Of a stretch of 64,000 nucleotides of DNA, positions 39,891 through 50,367 are shown piece by piece. This stretch comes from Altererythrobacter aquiaggeris (GTDB taxonomy: Bacteria; Pseudomonadota; Alphaproteobacteria; Sphingomonadales; Sphingomonadaceae): contig NZ_JBANRL010000001.1 of the NCBI RefSeq assembly GCF_037154015.1, forward strand, positions 1,054,001 to 1,118,000, read 5' to 3'. How positions within the stretch are numbered: position 1 is the stretch's first letter; the number at the start of each line of letters is the position of its first letter. Under the pieces are notes generated by a model. That model ran no database searches and was not told the DNA's origin. It worked only from the letters and a program-made list of their open reading frames with translations. Made by a program: the position numbers and the translations under genes.

Positions 39891-40631
39891 CTAGATCCCT
39901 GCATACCATTGATATCCGGCACGGTCTTCCCAATAGCCGCCGTTACCTCCTGCAATACTGCCGAGCGAACTCACGGCTTCGATCGCCGTCAGATATTTGG
40001 GATGTTTGTAGCCAAGCTGGCGTTCGATACGCATCCGCAAGGGCGCGCCGTTGCGGATTGGTAGCGGCGCTCCATTTAAACTGTGTGCGATGATGGTCTG
40101 TGGGTGGAACGCGTCGATCATGTCGATGCTTTCGTAATAGTCGCCGCCGGCCAATGTATCGGCGCAGCGGAAAACAACATATCTTGCCTGATCCTGTATC
40201 CCTGCCGCCCTTAGCACATCACCAAGCACCGGGCCGGTCCATTGACCGATCGCGCTCCAGCCTTCCACACAGTCGTGGCGGGTAATCTGCGTACGTTGCT
40301 CCAGCGCGCGGATGTCCTTCAGCGACAGTGAAAGCGGGGCTGCGACCAAACCTCGAACTTCGAGCCGCCAGTCTTCAAAATTGGTGCCAACGTGCGCCCG
40401 GTATTCCGGAGTATCCGGATCCTGCGTACCGTTGCCGCGAAAAAACGGCGAGATCGCGCCAGGATCAAATTCGCGTGCGAGGGCAGTTCGTCCGCCGAAC
40501 AGTCGCTGGGCCCATTTATTCCAGCCCTCGGTACTTTTCAGCAGCGTCGTCACCGGCTCCGTCTGGCCGATTTTCGTGCAGGCAGTGACCAGGAAGGCCG
40601 CTGCACCCATCAGAATGCCTCGCCGGTTCAT
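39891..40631 (-). CDS. Molybdopterin-dependent oxidoreductase, sulfite-oxidase family
   Basis: 246 aa. N-terminus MNRRGILMGAAAFLVTAC carries both a twin-Arg pair and a lipobox-like Cys, so it may be a Tat-exported lipoprotein. The molybdenum-binding Cys is in TRHDCVEGWSAIGQWTG; later FRCADTLAGGDYYESID and GAPLRMRIERQLGYKHPKY bind the pterin in this family. No heme domain. The next gene upstream in the operon is a cytochrome b that overlaps it by 4 bases, as in YedY/YedZ-type methionine-sulfoxide or sulfite oxidoreductases; substrate unknown. Confidence 0.88.
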   Translation of the reverse strand: MNRRGILMGAAAFLVTACTKIGQTEPVTTLLKSTEGWNKWAQRLFGGRTALAREFDPGAISPFFRGNGTQDPDTPEYRAHVGTNFEDWRLEVRGLVAAPLSLSLKDIRALEQRTQITRHDCVEGWSAIGQWTGPVLGDVLRAAGIQDQARYVVFRCADTLAGGDYYESIDMIDAFHPQTIIAHSLNGAPLPIRNGAPLRMRIERQLGYKHPKYLTAIEAVSSLGSIAGGNGGYWEDRAGYQWYAGI

Positions 40632-41344
40632 GACCCTTCTCCCGCTCCGGTTTGTATGGAGGGATCTGACAAAGCATCGCCCGCTGTTTTTCCGCCCAAG
40701 ATCATATCGCGCAACTGCCCGACCGGGCCTGCCAGCAAAACCATAACGATGTGCAGGATGAAAAATGCGAATAGGCCGAAGGCGACTATAAAGTGGATTG
40801 ATCTCGCACTTTGTCTTCCGCCAAATACATCCACAAGGATGGGCCAGTTTGCATCCATGGCGGGCGACATTGCCAACCCGGTGAATATCATCAGCGGCAA
40901 GCCGATAAAGATAACCAGCCCGTAACTGAGCCGCTGCAAAAAGTTATACTTGCCATCACCATGATCGAAATTCAGCTTCAGGTGTGCGCCGATGTCCTGT
41001 TTGATCGATGCCCATTTCCAGTCATTTCGCCGAGTGGTCAGATCGCGTTTGGCATGACCATTGAGCAGCGCGGCAATCATGAACAACAAAAGCCCGAATG
41101 CGAATGGCCATGCGAACAGCAAATGCCAATCACGAGCCACTGCCAGGCTGTAATAATCCGGTATCGTCATCCAGCCCGGAAACCGCACTACCTGAGTCCA
41201 CGCATCGGCGCGGTCAAACCCGGAATGTCCCCAGTAAAGATAGCGGTGCGCGTTGGAGATATTCAGCCCTGACATGAACAGGACAATCAGGCTTATCGTG
41301 TTTACCCAATGCCAAAGGCGGGTCGAGAGCACGTGCTTTGTCAT
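40628..41344 (-). CDS. Cytochrome b561-type membrane subunit
   Basis: 238 aa from MTKHVLSTRLWHWVN, with GAGG about nine bases upstream. Four to five membrane helices with heme-ligand His: RLWHWVN, ARDWHLLFAWPF, SIHFIVAFGLFAFFILHIVM. Passes electrons between quinone and the periplasmic molybdoenzyme encoded next. ATGA overlaps join it to both neighbours. Confidence 0.9.
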   Translation of the reverse strand: MTKHVLSTRLWHWVNTISLIVLFMSGLNISNAHRYLYWGHSGFDRADAWTQVVRFPGWMTIPDYYSLAVARDWHLLFAWPFAFGLLLFMIAALLNGHAKRDLTTRRNDWKWASIKQDIGAHLKLNFDHGDGKYNFLQRLSYGLVIFIGLPLMIFTGLAMSPAMDANWPILVDVFGGRQSARSIHFIVAFGLFAFFILHIVMVLLAGPVGQLRDMILGGKTAGDALSDPSIQTGAGEGS

Positions 41345-42105
41345 GGGTTTGTGCCTCCTCGTTCGAGATAGATCACGTCGCGCGGCTGGGCAAGCAGATG
41401 CTGTCCCGAATCGACGAACAGGGTCTCGCCGCTGGCCAGATGACCGTCGGTGAGAAAAAGAGCCGCGTCGGCAACCTCGCTTGCCCATGTGCGGCGGACA
41501 AGCAGGTTGCGGATGTGCGACCGGGCGGCTTCTTCCTCGGTCTGGTCATGGCTGGCCAGAATGGCACCAGGCGCAAGACCGTAAATGCGGTCTGCTGGAC
41601 AATCCGACGCAATCGCCTGCATCGGGACCGTGGCGGCCATTGCGTGTTTGCTCATCGTATAGCTGAAGAAATCAGGGTTTGGATTGGCGAGCTTCTGGTC
41701 AAGTATCTGGATTACCCGGCGGCCATTTGCCGAGCGTGCATGACTAAAATATGTCTGCGCTATCAGCGCCGGACTGAGTGCATTGACCTGCATCGCCATC
41801 CGGTTCGCTGCCGGATCGATGCAAATGCCGGAATCGTAACTGAATACAGACGCGGAGTTCACCAGGGCCCGCCAGTCGGCAGTGCGCTGCGCCAGGTTTC
41901 GGATCATGGTTACCGCAGCAAGGTCGTCTGCCAGATCGCACTGGACGGTTTCGCTGGAGGGGAGGGAGGCCGCCAATCTCGCAGCCTCATCACCGGAGGT
42001 ATTGTAATGCAGGATCACATGCCAGCCATGTTCAGCAAAATTTTCCGCCATGGCCGCCCCGAGCCGTTTCGCGCCGCCGGTTATGAGTACGGTGGGCAGG
42101 GTCAT
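41341..42105 (-). CDS. Short-chain dehydrogenase/reductase, pteridine-reductase-like
   Basis: 254 aa from MTLPTVLITGG. Cofactor motif TGGAKRLG (the GGxxRLG form seen in pteridine reductases), NSASVF, and catalytic FSYTMSKHAM (Tyr and Lys). C-terminal GLAPGAIL and DSGQHL. Possible dihydrobiopterin or dihydromonapterin reductase; its place beside a molybdopterin enzyme may be chance. Overlaps the cytochrome start by four bases. Confidence 0.87.
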   Translation of the reverse strand: MTLPTVLITGGAKRLGAAMAENFAEHGWHVILHYNTSGDEAARLAASLPSSETVQCDLADDLAAVTMIRNLAQRTADWRALVNSASVFSYDSGICIDPAANRMAMQVNALSPALIAQTYFSHARSANGRRVIQILDQKLANPNPDFFSYTMSKHAMAATVPMQAIASDCPADRIYGLAPGAILASHDQTEEEAARSHIRNLLVRRTWASEVADAALFLTDGHLASGETLFVDSGQHLLAQPRDVIYLERGGTNP

Positions 42106-42214
42106 GCAAAAGCGGCCAGCCAGCGTAAATTTTTCAGCTGCGTGCCTGTAATGCGCTGGCTGCCCCACAGCACACCAGGCAGTTCAGCATTACGTGCGCG
42201 TGTGGCAAGACACA

Positions 42215-42862
42215 TCATGACTGGCTTTGAAGCACATCAGGCGCGTTGGGGAAAGGGCCGGACAAACTGCGTTGGCAGGTAAGCGCCAACCAGTCACGCA
42301 TGGTGCCATCGCACCCACCACCGCGATAGTGTTGCTGGTTGAGCAAGCTGAAGCCTGCCGAGCGGTATGTTTCGCCCAGCCATTCGGGATCCGGAAGATT
42401 GTTCAATCGCCCTAGAAGATCGCGCCCCTCACCTTCGCCCAGCTTGTAGTTTGCAAAATGCAGCCCACCGGGCCTCAGCGCGCGCCAAATTGCTGCAAGC
42501 ACTGAAGGAAGTTTGCTGCGCGGGACATGGAGCAAGCAAGCGTGGGCCCAGACCGCGTCATATTCCGCATCCGCTGTAAGCTGGTCAAACCTCATGAGCC
42601 GTACGGATTGACCTGTGGCAGCCTGCGCCTGCTTGACCATTGCCGGCGTGCCATCGGTTGCGTCCACTGCGAAACCCTTCGAGGCCATGAATGATGTATC
42701 ACGACCGCCTCCGCAGCCGAGTTCCAGAATGCGTGCCCCCGGTCTCAAACTATCGAGAAACATGCGCAAGTGCCGGCTTTCGGTTTGCCAATGCCCAGCG
42801 TAGGATCGAGCCTCGCGTTCGTAGAAAGCGATTGTGGCTGTGTCGAATTTGTCTTCGCTCAA
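42215..42862 (-). CDS. Class I SAM-dependent methyltransferase
   Basis: 215 aa. SAM-binding motif [20 protein letters not shown], then [15 protein letters not shown] and [18 protein letters not shown]. Substrate unknown. The ATG overlaps the rlmN stop as ATGA, so it is translated with rlmN; the C-terminus ([13 protein letters not shown]) is Cys/Trp containing. Confidence 0.88.
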   Translation of the reverse strand: MSEDKFDTATIAFYEREARSYAGHWQTESRHLRMFLDSLRPGARILELGCGGGRDTSFMASKGFAVDATDGTPAMVKQAQAATGQSVRLMRFDQLTADAEYDAVWAHACLLHVPRSKLPSVLAAIWRALRPGGLHFANYKLGEGEGRDLLGRLNNLPDPEWLGETYRSAGFSLLNQQHYRGGGCDGTMRDWLALTCQRSLSGPFPNAPDVLQSQS

Positions 42863-44115
42863 TCGGCCACCGCAGCTTCGGCTGCTTCGCGGTCTGCCTG
42901 CGCCCGGCTTTTTTTCAAGGCGGAAGTCTTCAATTGCCCGCAGGCCGCGTCAATATCCCGGCCGCGAGGGGTTCTGATCGGGGCGCTGATGCCGGCATCG
43001 AATACAATTGCCGAAAAACTCTTGATCCTGTCGGGGGCAGAACATTCGTAGATCGAGCCGGGCCAAGGATTGAATGGGATCAGATTGACCTTGGCCGGCA
43101 GATCGTATTGCTTGATCAGCCTCACCAGTTCGCGCGCATCATCATCGCTGTCGTTCTTGTCCTTCAGCATGACATATTCAAACGTTATCCGGCGCGAGTT
43201 GGATGCGCTGGGATAAGCGGCGCACGCACTCAAGAGTTCGTCGATACCATATTTACGGTTGATCGGCACGATTTCGTCGCGGACAGTCTTGTTGGTTGCA
43301 TGTAGCGAAACGGCCAGATTAACGCCGATCTCGTCTCCGCACCGTTCCATCAGGGGAACGACACCGCTGGTCGAAAGCGTAATCCGCCGCTTGGACAGGG
43401 CCAGACCTTCACCGTCCATTACCAGCTTGAGCGCATCGCGCACATTTTCGAAATTATACAACGGTTCGCCCATGCCCATCATGACAATGTTGGTCAGCAG
43501 GCGGCCATCGGCAGTATATCCCGTCTCTCCGTGATCATCAGCGCCGTCTTCGTCGGGCATGTCCATCCGGCCTTTGGGCCATTCACCCAAGGCATCGCGG
43601 GCCAGCATCACCTGACCAACGATTTCCCCGGGTGTCAGGTTGCGCACCAGTCGCATGGTGCCGGTGTGGCAGAACGTGCAATTAAGCGTGCAGCCGACCT
43701 GGCTGGAAACGCACAGAGTGCCGCGCATGTCATCGGGAATGAACACCATTTCGAATTCGTGTCCGTCAGCCGTTTTCAGCAGCCATTTGCGCGTACCGTC
43801 TTCCGAAACCTGTGCTTCGACAACTTCAGGACGGCCAAGCACGAAACGTTCGCGTAGCCAAGGTCGCATGGCCTTTCCAAGATCGGTCATATGCTCGAAA
43901 TCGGTAACACCGCGGTGATACAACCAGTGGTAAACCTGCTTGGCGCGCAGCTTGGCCTGCTTGGGGTCGAGGCCTGACCCGACAAAAATTGCAGCAATGT
44001 CCTCGCGCGGCACGCCGATCAGGTCGATGCGTCCATCCGCGCGGGGAGTGATCTCTCGCGGAACGGTCACCGGGTCGACCTGACCAGGGATCTGCATAAG
44101 TTTTGTGTCTGCCAT
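42859..44115 (-). CDS. rlmN: Dual-specificity 23S rRNA m2A2503 / tRNA m2A37 methyltransferase
   Basis: 418 aa radical-SAM enzyme. Cluster motif [35 protein letters not shown], and the C-terminal catalytic Cys near AACGQL. Methylates C2 of A2503 in 23S rRNA and of A37 in some tRNAs. The N-terminal accessory domain ([24 protein letters not shown]) is typical. Confidence 0.96.
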   Translation of the reverse strand: MADTKLMQIPGQVDPVTVPREITPRADGRIDLIGVPREDIAAIFVGSGLDPKQAKLRAKQVYHWLYHRGVTDFEHMTDLGKAMRPWLRERFVLGRPEVVEAQVSEDGTRKWLLKTADGHEFEMVFIPDDMRGTLCVSSQVGCTLNCTFCHTGTMRLVRNLTPGEIVGQVMLARDALGEWPKGRMDMPDEDGADDHGETGYTADGRLLTNIVMMGMGEPLYNFENVRDALKLVMDGEGLALSKRRITLSTSGVVPLMERCGDEIGVNLAVSLHATNKTVRDEIVPINRKYGIDELLSACAAYPSASNSRRITFEYVMLKDKNDSDDDARELVRLIKQYDLPAKVNLIPFNPWPGSIYECSAPDRIKSFSAIVFDAGISAPIRTPRGRDIDAACGQLKTSALKKSRAQADREAAEAAVAD

Positions 44116-44151
44116 CGGAGCGCGCCGTATAGTGCGGCAAAGGCGGTTTGA

Positions 44152-44667
44152 CTAGCGCCTGATGCGCGCACATCCCACGCTGGCAGCGTCAATCGCTGTT
44201 GCAGCACCCTTCAGGCTGAACGCATTCGCGAAGCGACGTCCGTTGCTGTCCGTCGCGCGGACATTCATCCGGCTGGCAGAACGCATTGCAGCGACGATGG
44301 CCGCATCCATTTTTTTGTCACGTCCCCACACATTCGCGCCGCCGCCTGTCATGACAAAGGTTTTTTCCCCAATAATCAAGGATATCGGTCTGGCAGAGTC
44401 AATCTCTCGCGACAGGCGAAAATGGACCTGACCGCGAACGTTTCGTCCGGGCCAGTTGCCGATTGAAGCAAAGGGTTTGAATTTGCCCAATGATGCGTCC
44501 GACTTGCTGCGCGCGATGGCATAGCAGCGGGAGGGTGCCGGATCGCGAAAGGTTGCCCAATCATCAAACACGCCCAAACTGTCTTTCGCCAGCACCGGTG
44601 CCGGTATCAGGGCAGCGACTATGGCCACAGGGAAGGCAGCATGGAGTGTTATTGCAAGAATTTTCAC
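44152..44667 (-). CDS. Invasion-associated locus B (IalB)-like exported protein
   Basis: 171 aa starting with GTG at 44667, which overlaps the greB stop as GTGA. Signal peptide (VKILAITLHAAFPVAIVAALIPAPVLA). Mature part has Cys in SRCYAIARS and VGCARIRR and the late MNVRATDSNGRRF...FSLKGAATAID that recalls IalB proteins. Function unknown in non-pathogens. Confidence 0.72.
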   Translation of the reverse strand: MKILAITLHAAFPVAIVAALIPAPVLAKDSLGVFDDWATFRDPAPSRCYAIARSKSDASLGKFKPFASIGNWPGRNVRGQVHFRLSREIDSARPISLIIGEKTFVMTGGGANVWGRDKKMDAAIVAAMRSASRMNVRATDSNGRRFANAFSLKGAATAIDAASVGCARIRR

Positions 44668-45170
44668 GCTGTTTGCTCGTTTGATTGGCCGGGATAGGAA
44701 ATCTGCACAATCTCCCATTCCTTCGCCCCTCCGGGCAATCGGACAACGCGCAGATCGCCCAGACTTGCCCCGCGCAAAGCACGGGCAATAGGGGCCCCCC
44801 ATCCGATCAGGTTCTGCCCCGCGTCCTGTTCGTCATCACCAACCAGCGTGATTACGCGTTCGGCTTCATTTTCGTCCGCCAAAGTGACCGTGGCACCGAA
44901 CCACACCTTGCCACGTTCTGGCTGGTCTTGCGGATTGATAACCCGAGCGGCCTTCATCCTGCGCGACAAGTGGGCCAATTCACGGTCAATCTCTCGCATT
45001 CGTTTGCGACCATAAATGTAATCACCGTTTTCGCTCCGATCACCATTGCCGGCAGCCCAGCTGACAATGGCGACAATCTGGGGCCGCTCCGTACCTAGCA
45101 AGTGGTCATAGCGGGCCTTCAACACAGCCAGACCCCTTGCAGTGATCGGGTTTCCATCGATTTTGATCAC
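44664..45170 (-). CDS. greB: Transcription elongation factor GreB
   Basis: 168 aa from a GTG at 45170, four bases after the slt stop. The coiled-coil part has the GreB signature GDRSENGDYIYGRKRMREIDREL, whose acidic tip (Asp/Glu) enters the RNA polymerase channel to rescue stalled complexes; the C-terminal FKBP-like part has GWGAPIARALRGASLGD. An ATG at 45215 in the same frame lies inside slt. Confidence 0.93.
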   Translation of the reverse strand: MIKIDGNPITARGLAVLKARYDHLLGTERPQIVAIVSWAAGNGDRSENGDYIYGRKRMREIDRELAHLSRRMKAARVINPQDQPERGKVWFGATVTLADENEAERVITLVGDDEQDAGQNLIGWGAPIARALRGASLGDLRVVRLPGGAKEWEIVQISYPGQSNEQTA

Positions 45171-45174
45171 TATC

Positions 45175-47139
45175 TCAACGCGACAGAAACTGGCTGACGC
45201 GGCGGGGTTGACCAAAAGCGGCCTTGTCAGGGTTCATTGATTCATAGACGACGGCATTTTCGATCACGCGGTGCACATAGTTCTTGGTTTCATAGATCGG
45301 TATAGCCTCGATCCAATCGACGTATGAAATGCTGCCGTTCCGCGGATCGCCATTGCTGCGTAGCCATTTGTTCACGTTACCAGGGCCAGCGTTATAGGCC
45401 GCGGCGGCAAGCGGATATGCGCCGCCAAAATAATCCATCATGCGAGCAAAATAGGCATCTCCTAGCCGGATATTATAGCTGGGGCTTTCGATCAGGTTGG
45501 CCGACATGTAACTCATACCTAATTTGCCAGCCTGCTCTCTGGCGGTTCCCGGCATCAGTTGCATAAGCCCGCGAGCGCCGGCGTGACTGATCGCGTTCTG
45601 CGCAAACTGGCTTTCCTGCCGGGCAATGGCATGAACCATCGTCCAATTGCTACCGGGAGGCGTCTGCAACGTCGGAAAAGCAAGGGGAGTGAAACCGGAA
45701 TGACCGTCAACTTCGGCCGCTTCGCCGTTGATCACAGCCAAATCGCGGCGGCCCAGGGTCCGGGCAAGCTGGTCCACCAGCACATGCTCGCCAGGCGTGT
45801 CCGCCTGGTCGGCAATTTCGCGGTAGAACCAGATGCCCGTGCGCCACGGCGCGTTACGAGCCACGTCGCTTACCGCCGCAGTGATTGGTGCGCCGTTGAT
45901 CTTCGCACGCTCTTCCGGCGTAGGCTGCGCCGTTGTTACGGTACGCATATCCGGTAATGCGCGGCCCAGTTTCTCGTGCGCAAGCATTCCATAGAACCGC
46001 TGCGGATATTGGGCTGCCAATTCAAAATAGCGGTTTGCACCAGCCGTATCGCGCGCTTTCTCCGCTGCAAGTCCGGCCCAGTAGAAGCCTTTGGACCGGG
46101 TTTGCGGGGTCTTCGCCGAAGCGCCGTATCGATAGAACAGCGGTGCGGCTCCTGCCGGATCGCCGACAGTGTTCATGGCCTTCGTGCCGCCAAGCCACAT
46201 CAACGACGTGTAATCGTCGCGGATCCTGTAACTCATCGTACTGATGTCGGCATTTGGGGCGAACAGATCGTCGACCGAGGCCGCAATACGCTGCGCCTGA
46301 CGGGCGCCTGCGGATTTAGCAACAAGCAACATCTCGCCAAGCAGTGCCTCTGGATCATGCGGCAGCCCGGAAAATGCCGGCCGGCTTTCTAGCAGGCTGA
46401 CTGCGCGGTACATCTGATTCGATGTGCGCCAATCGCGGACCCGGTTATAAACATACCCCGGATCCCGGATTGCATCGGTTGGCAATACACCAGGTTCGCC
46501 GCCCGAAATCAGCGCCAAACGCGCAGCGAAAAGCTCGCGCCTGGACGGCGAGACTAGGCTCATCTGCCTCCGCGCGGCTTCAATATCGCGTTGCCATAAC
46601 AGCGCGTCCATCCGCCTGTCATGATCGTCTGCGGTAAGTCTGCCTGAAAACAGGCCAACTATGTAAGCCTCGGACGGACCGCTCATCGATCCACCGCGCC
46701 ATGCCTCTCGCGCCTCTTCCAACGCTTCGCTGCGATTGAGGGAATTTAGCGCGAGTGCGTAGCGGGCTCTCGCGGAATTACCCAGGGGTGGATGCTTGTC
46801 GAAATAGGCGACCAGGCTTTGCGGTGTGACCGGTTCGTTATCGAGTGCTTTTTCAGCATACCCGCGCAGCCGTTCTTCGCGCGGAAATCCCGGGTAGGCC
46901 ATAACAAATCCGGCGTAATCGTCGAACCGCAGATTACTGTTGTTGGTAAGGGTTTCCCAGCGGCTGATCGCCTGCGACATTCTCCCCGGTTGACGGGCGA
47001 CAAGACCGGCGCGTGCCTGATCCCATTCACTCGCACCGGCAACGCTGCGTTCCTGGGCTGAAAGGACAGTGGGGGCAGCGAAGGCTGACGCCAAAACGAA
47101 GGCTAATGCCAAGAGGGGTTTTTCGACCATGCTGGACAT
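45175..47139 (-). CDS. slt: Soluble lytic murein transglycosylase
   Basis: About 654 aa. Signal peptide (MVEKPLLALAFVLASAFAAPTVLSAQ), a long helical superhelix, and a C-terminal SLT domain with the catalytic Glu in AIARQESQFAQNAISHAGARGLMQLMP and AYNAGPGNV. Cuts glycan strands to anhydromuropeptides. Start at 47139 or at a TTG 9 bases earlier, which has AAGGAG close upstream. Divergent from dapA. Confidence 0.92.
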   Translation of the reverse strand: MSSMVEKPLLALAFVLASAFAAPTVLSAQERSVAGASEWDQARAGLVARQPGRMSQAISRWETLTNNSNLRFDDYAGFVMAYPGFPREERLRGYAEKALDNEPVTPQSLVAYFDKHPPLGNSARARYALALNSLNRSEALEEAREAWRGGSMSGPSEAYIVGLFSGRLTADDHDRRMDALLWQRDIEAARRQMSLVSPSRRELFAARLALISGGEPGVLPTDAIRDPGYVYNRVRDWRTSNQMYRAVSLLESRPAFSGLPHDPEALLGEMLLVAKSAGARQAQRIAASVDDLFAPNADISTMSYRIRDDYTSLMWLGGTKAMNTVGDPAGAAPLFYRYGASAKTPQTRSKGFYWAGLAAEKARDTAGANRYFELAAQYPQRFYGMLAHEKLGRALPDMRTVTTAQPTPEERAKINGAPITAAVSDVARNAPWRTGIWFYREIADQADTPGEHVLVDQLARTLGRRDLAVINGEAAEVDGHSGFTPLAFPTLQTPPGSNWTMVHAIARQESQFAQNAISHAGARGLMQLMPGTAREQAGKLGMSYMSANLIESPSYNIRLGDAYFARMMDYFGGAYPLAAAAYNAGPGNVNKWLRSNGDPRNGSISYVDWIEAIPIYETKNYVHRVIENAVVYESMNPDKAAFGQPRRVSQFLSR

Positions 47140-47240
47140 ATTGGTCAACTGCTCCTTATCAGGTGCTGAATGAAATCGGTTTGGAGCAACTTGTGTTCCG
47201 GTTTAGACCGCCATTTGCGTTACTTCGAGGTATAAAGTCC

Positions 47241-48131
47241 ATGTTTTCCGGTTCGATACCCGCCCTTGCGACTCCTTTTCACGACGGACGGTTGGATGAA
47301 GGCGCATTTCGTAAACTGATCGACTGGCAGATCGAGAACGGTAGCAGCGGACTGGTCGCCTGCGGGACAACCGGTGAAGCGTCGACCCTCAGCAATGCCG
47401 AACATCACCGGGTAATCGAAATTTGCGTGGAGCAGACCGCAGGTCGGGTTCCGGTAATTGCCGGCTGCGGAAGTAACGACACGCAGAATGCCTTGCTTCA
47501 TATGAAATTTGCCCAGAAAACCGGTTGTGCCGCCGGATTATGCGTCGCGCCTTATTACAACCGCCCAAGTCAGGAGGGGTTGATTGCGCACTTCAGCTAT
47601 CTGGCAGAACACAGCGATCTACCGATCGTGCTTTATAACGTGCCCGGCAGGACTGTGACAGATATTCTGCCTGAAACCGTCTGCGAACTGGCCGAAAAAT
47701 TCCCTCGGACAATCGTCGCGATAAAAGATGCGAGCGGCGACCTGTCGCGGGTTACCGACCACCGGATGGGTATTGGCCGCGACTTTTGCCAACTGTCAGG
47801 TGATGACGAACTTTCGCTGCCGGCAAACGCTGCGGGCGCGCGTGGCTGTATTTCCGTGACTGCAAATGTCGCACCGGCTTTGTGTTCGGAATTTCAGCAG
47901 GCTTGTGTCGAAAACGATTTTGCCAGGGCCCGGCAACTGAACGACCGGCTATATCCCTTGCATTACGCAATGTTTGAAGATGCCAGTCCTGCTCCGGTCA
48001 AATACGCGCTGAGCAAAGTACATGACTGGTTTACCGACGAGGTCCGCCTCCCGTTGACGAAATGTAATGATAAGGCGCGCAGGGCTGTCGATGATGCGCT
48101 GGTGCATGCCGGATTGCTCGAAGCTGTTTGA
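47241..48131 (+). CDS. dapA: 4-hydroxy-tetrahydrodipicolinate synthase
   Basis: 296 aa from MFSGSIPALATPF. ACGTTGEASTL pyruvate pocket, YNVPGRT with the catalytic Tyr, and Schiff-base Lys in IKDASGDLSRV. First step of the lysine/diaminopimelate branch. GAGG lies 11 bases upstream. The intergenic 47140-47240 must hold promoters for both this gene and slt. Confidence 0.96.
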   Translation: MFSGSIPALATPFHDGRLDEGAFRKLIDWQIENGSSGLVACGTTGEASTLSNAEHHRVIEICVEQTAGRVPVIAGCGSNDTQNALLHMKFAQKTGCAAGLCVAPYYNRPSQEGLIAHFSYLAEHSDLPIVLYNVPGRTVTDILPETVCELAEKFPRTIVAIKDASGDLSRVTDHRMGIGRDFCQLSGDDELSLPANAAGARGCISVTANVAPALCSEFQQACVENDFARARQLNDRLYPLHYAMFEDASPAPVKYALSKVHDWFTDEVRLPLTKCNDKARRAVDDALVHAGLLEAV

Positions 48132-48230
48132 TCCTGCCCCGATGACTTGGCTTGGTCGTCTTCACTGAAAACGAGGGCGGCTGGATCCAAAAGGAATTCG
48201 CCGCCCATCTCGTGTTCTGGTTGCGCCTCC

Positions 48231-50189
48231 TCAATCGGGCGGATTGTGCTTTTCGACGAAACTCACGAGTTCAGAAAGCATCCGCTGGCGGGTCTCGCTA
48301 GTAGAGAGCCAATGATCCTCGCCTTCCAGTTCCACGAATTCAACCGGTTTGTTGGCGCTGCGCAATGCATCGTACATATCTTTGCCCTGCTCGTACAAGA
48401 CGACCGTATCATCCCGCCCATGAATAATCATGACAGGCGCATCGGCACGTTCGGCCTGATGTCGCGGCGAGATTGACCGGTGCAGGTCTTCCGGCCCGAA
48501 CTCTTCGATCAAGGTAATGCGGGCAAAAAGGTTTCTCCCTCGCTGATTTTTTTCAGTCGAATAAAGTTTGGGGATATCGGCAACGCCGTTGACCGACACC
48601 GCACAGCGATAAATTCCGTTTTGCAAAGTCACACCGGCCAAAGCGACATAACCTCCGTAACTGGCGCCGACTACGCAAGCGCGCTTGGGATCAATGATGC
48701 CTTTTGCAGCCAAGGCTTTCAGCCCGTCCGAAACATCAGTTTGCATGAGTTTTCCCCACTGGCCAAAGCCAGCCTCCTGGAATGCCCGATCTTTGTTCGT
48801 GGAGCCGCGAAAGTTGGGCTGAAAGACAGCGTAACCACGTGACGCAATTCCTTGTGCCCACCAATCGAACGTTTCAGTGCTTTCGCCGGCAGGCCCACCA
48901 TGCGGCAACATAACGAGTGGTAGATTTTTGGCTTCACGGCCTGGCGGCAGGGTTAAAATTCCGTCCAGCTCCAGACCATCTCCCGCGCTATATTCGAAGC
49001 GAGAAATCGGTCCAACCTGCTCCGGTTTGATTTTGGGTCGCTCGGATCCGATCGGGCTTGCCTGCAATGTGGCCATATCCACAAGATACCAGGTGCCGCT
49101 GTCCCGATTGCCCTTGGTGACCACCAGGACCTTGCTGAAATCTGGCGTCCACTCGCTTAAATAAACATCTCTGCCTGCGAATGCCTGAGCGATTTTATCA
49201 ATGACTGTTTGTTTTGCGGGATCGAAGAAAGTTGGCATTACACGATCTTCATCCAACCTGTAACCAATCAATCGAGCGCTGAACTGGTCGGTGTAAAGCG
49301 AGCCAATATCTTGGTCAGGGCGCCATCTTACAGGTGACGACGACCCATCCAGCGGGACTTCGAACCACTGCATTTCATTGGCCTCGTCCGCTTCGGAATA
49401 AAGAATCGTCGTTCCGTCTTGTCCCAACGTTCCAAGACCAATCCTTCCACGATCCTGGACACCGGAAGCGATTACCTTGTTGTCAGCATTTTTGATCGAC
49501 CACTCGCCCGTCGTTTGAATCCACTCTCTCAAGGCGGCGACGTTCCCCGAGCTGTCGAGCAACCAATCGCGAGACATCCGGTAATCACCGGACTGGTTCG
49601 CCACCTTTTTTAATTTGTTTGTCTGAAGATCGACGGCATAAAGTGCCGGTGCCGAGTTACCAACGAAGTAGGAACCGCCCTGATTGCGGGTCATTTCCAG
49701 CCCGCCGTAAAAACCGACCCAGCGCCCGTCGATCAACCGTTTGCCGTAGTTTCCCTGAACCGAATTCAGCATCTTTTTTTCGTTGCTGAAGATGGTCTGG
49801 ACTTCGCCGCCGGCTGCTGCGGGAACAATCATGACGTTGGAAAATTCAGCCTTGTCGCCGATGAACCGTTTACCAAGCTCCTGCGTATCGCTGCGGGTGA
49901 GCAAAATAGCGTCGTCGCCAACCCAATCCAGCCCGCGAACCTTGATGTCGCCGACCTCCATCGAGTTTTTGGCCTTCATATTTTCATCCAGTACGATCAG
50001 TAGCCGTTTGCCCTTTACGCTTGCGATCAAAGCAAGATCACCTTCGGGCGACAGGTCCGCCTGCTCGAACTCCGGCAATTCTCCATATGCACCGAGGGGA
50101 GGCGCGGTTTGCGCAAAGGCAGTTGAAGCGAACAAGGCAGAGGCTATGGCGGCCAACGATCTAATAACCGTTCTGGTCGATGAACACAT
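48231..50189 (-). CDS. S9 family peptidase (acylaminoacyl-peptidase / DAP-IV-like), exported
   Basis: 652 aa from MCSSTRTVIRS, with AGGGGA six bases upstream. Signal peptide ending FASTAFAQ. Beta-propeller N-terminal domain, then the hydrolase domain with nucleophile GASYGGYVALAG, Asp in IHGRDDTVV and His in GEDHWLS. Cleaves peptides in the periplasm. A longer frame to 50291 has no site. Confidence 0.92.
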   Translation of the reverse strand: MCSSTRTVIRSLAAIASALFASTAFAQTAPPLGAYGELPEFEQADLSPEGDLALIASVKGKRLLIVLDENMKAKNSMEVGDIKVRGLDWVGDDAILLTRSDTQELGKRFIGDKAEFSNVMIVPAAAGGEVQTIFSNEKKMLNSVQGNYGKRLIDGRWVGFYGGLEMTRNQGGSYFVGNSAPALYAVDLQTNKLKKVANQSGDYRMSRDWLLDSSGNVAALREWIQTTGEWSIKNADNKVIASGVQDRGRIGLGTLGQDGTTILYSEADEANEMQWFEVPLDGSSSPVRWRPDQDIGSLYTDQFSARLIGYRLDEDRVMPTFFDPAKQTVIDKIAQAFAGRDVYLSEWTPDFSKVLVVTKGNRDSGTWYLVDMATLQASPIGSERPKIKPEQVGPISRFEYSAGDGLELDGILTLPPGREAKNLPLVMLPHGGPAGESTETFDWWAQGIASRGYAVFQPNFRGSTNKDRAFQEAGFGQWGKLMQTDVSDGLKALAAKGIIDPKRACVVGASYGGYVALAGVTLQNGIYRCAVSVNGVADIPKLYSTEKNQRGRNLFARITLIEEFGPEDLHRSISPRHQAERADAPVMIIHGRDDTVVLYEQGKDMYDALRSANKPVEFVELEGEDHWLSTSETRQRMLSELVSFVEKHNPPD

Positions 50190-50367
50190 AAGAAGTCCCC
50201 TGTTGTTTCCGTGACTTATGCAGGCCGCATTTGATCGGTGCAAGTTTGAAAACAAAGCTGTTCGGGGGTTTTTTGATCGCTTGATCGGCAAAAACCCGAT
50301 TTCCCCCTGAAACTTGGCAAGTTCGGGCCTTTCAAGCAGCGCGCAAACTCCCTAGATGGTCTGGGTA

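Noticed and set aside
41338-42282. 314-codon open frame antisense to the SDR gene
   Set aside because: The minus-strand SDR has clear catalytic motifs and operon overlaps; the plus frame has none.
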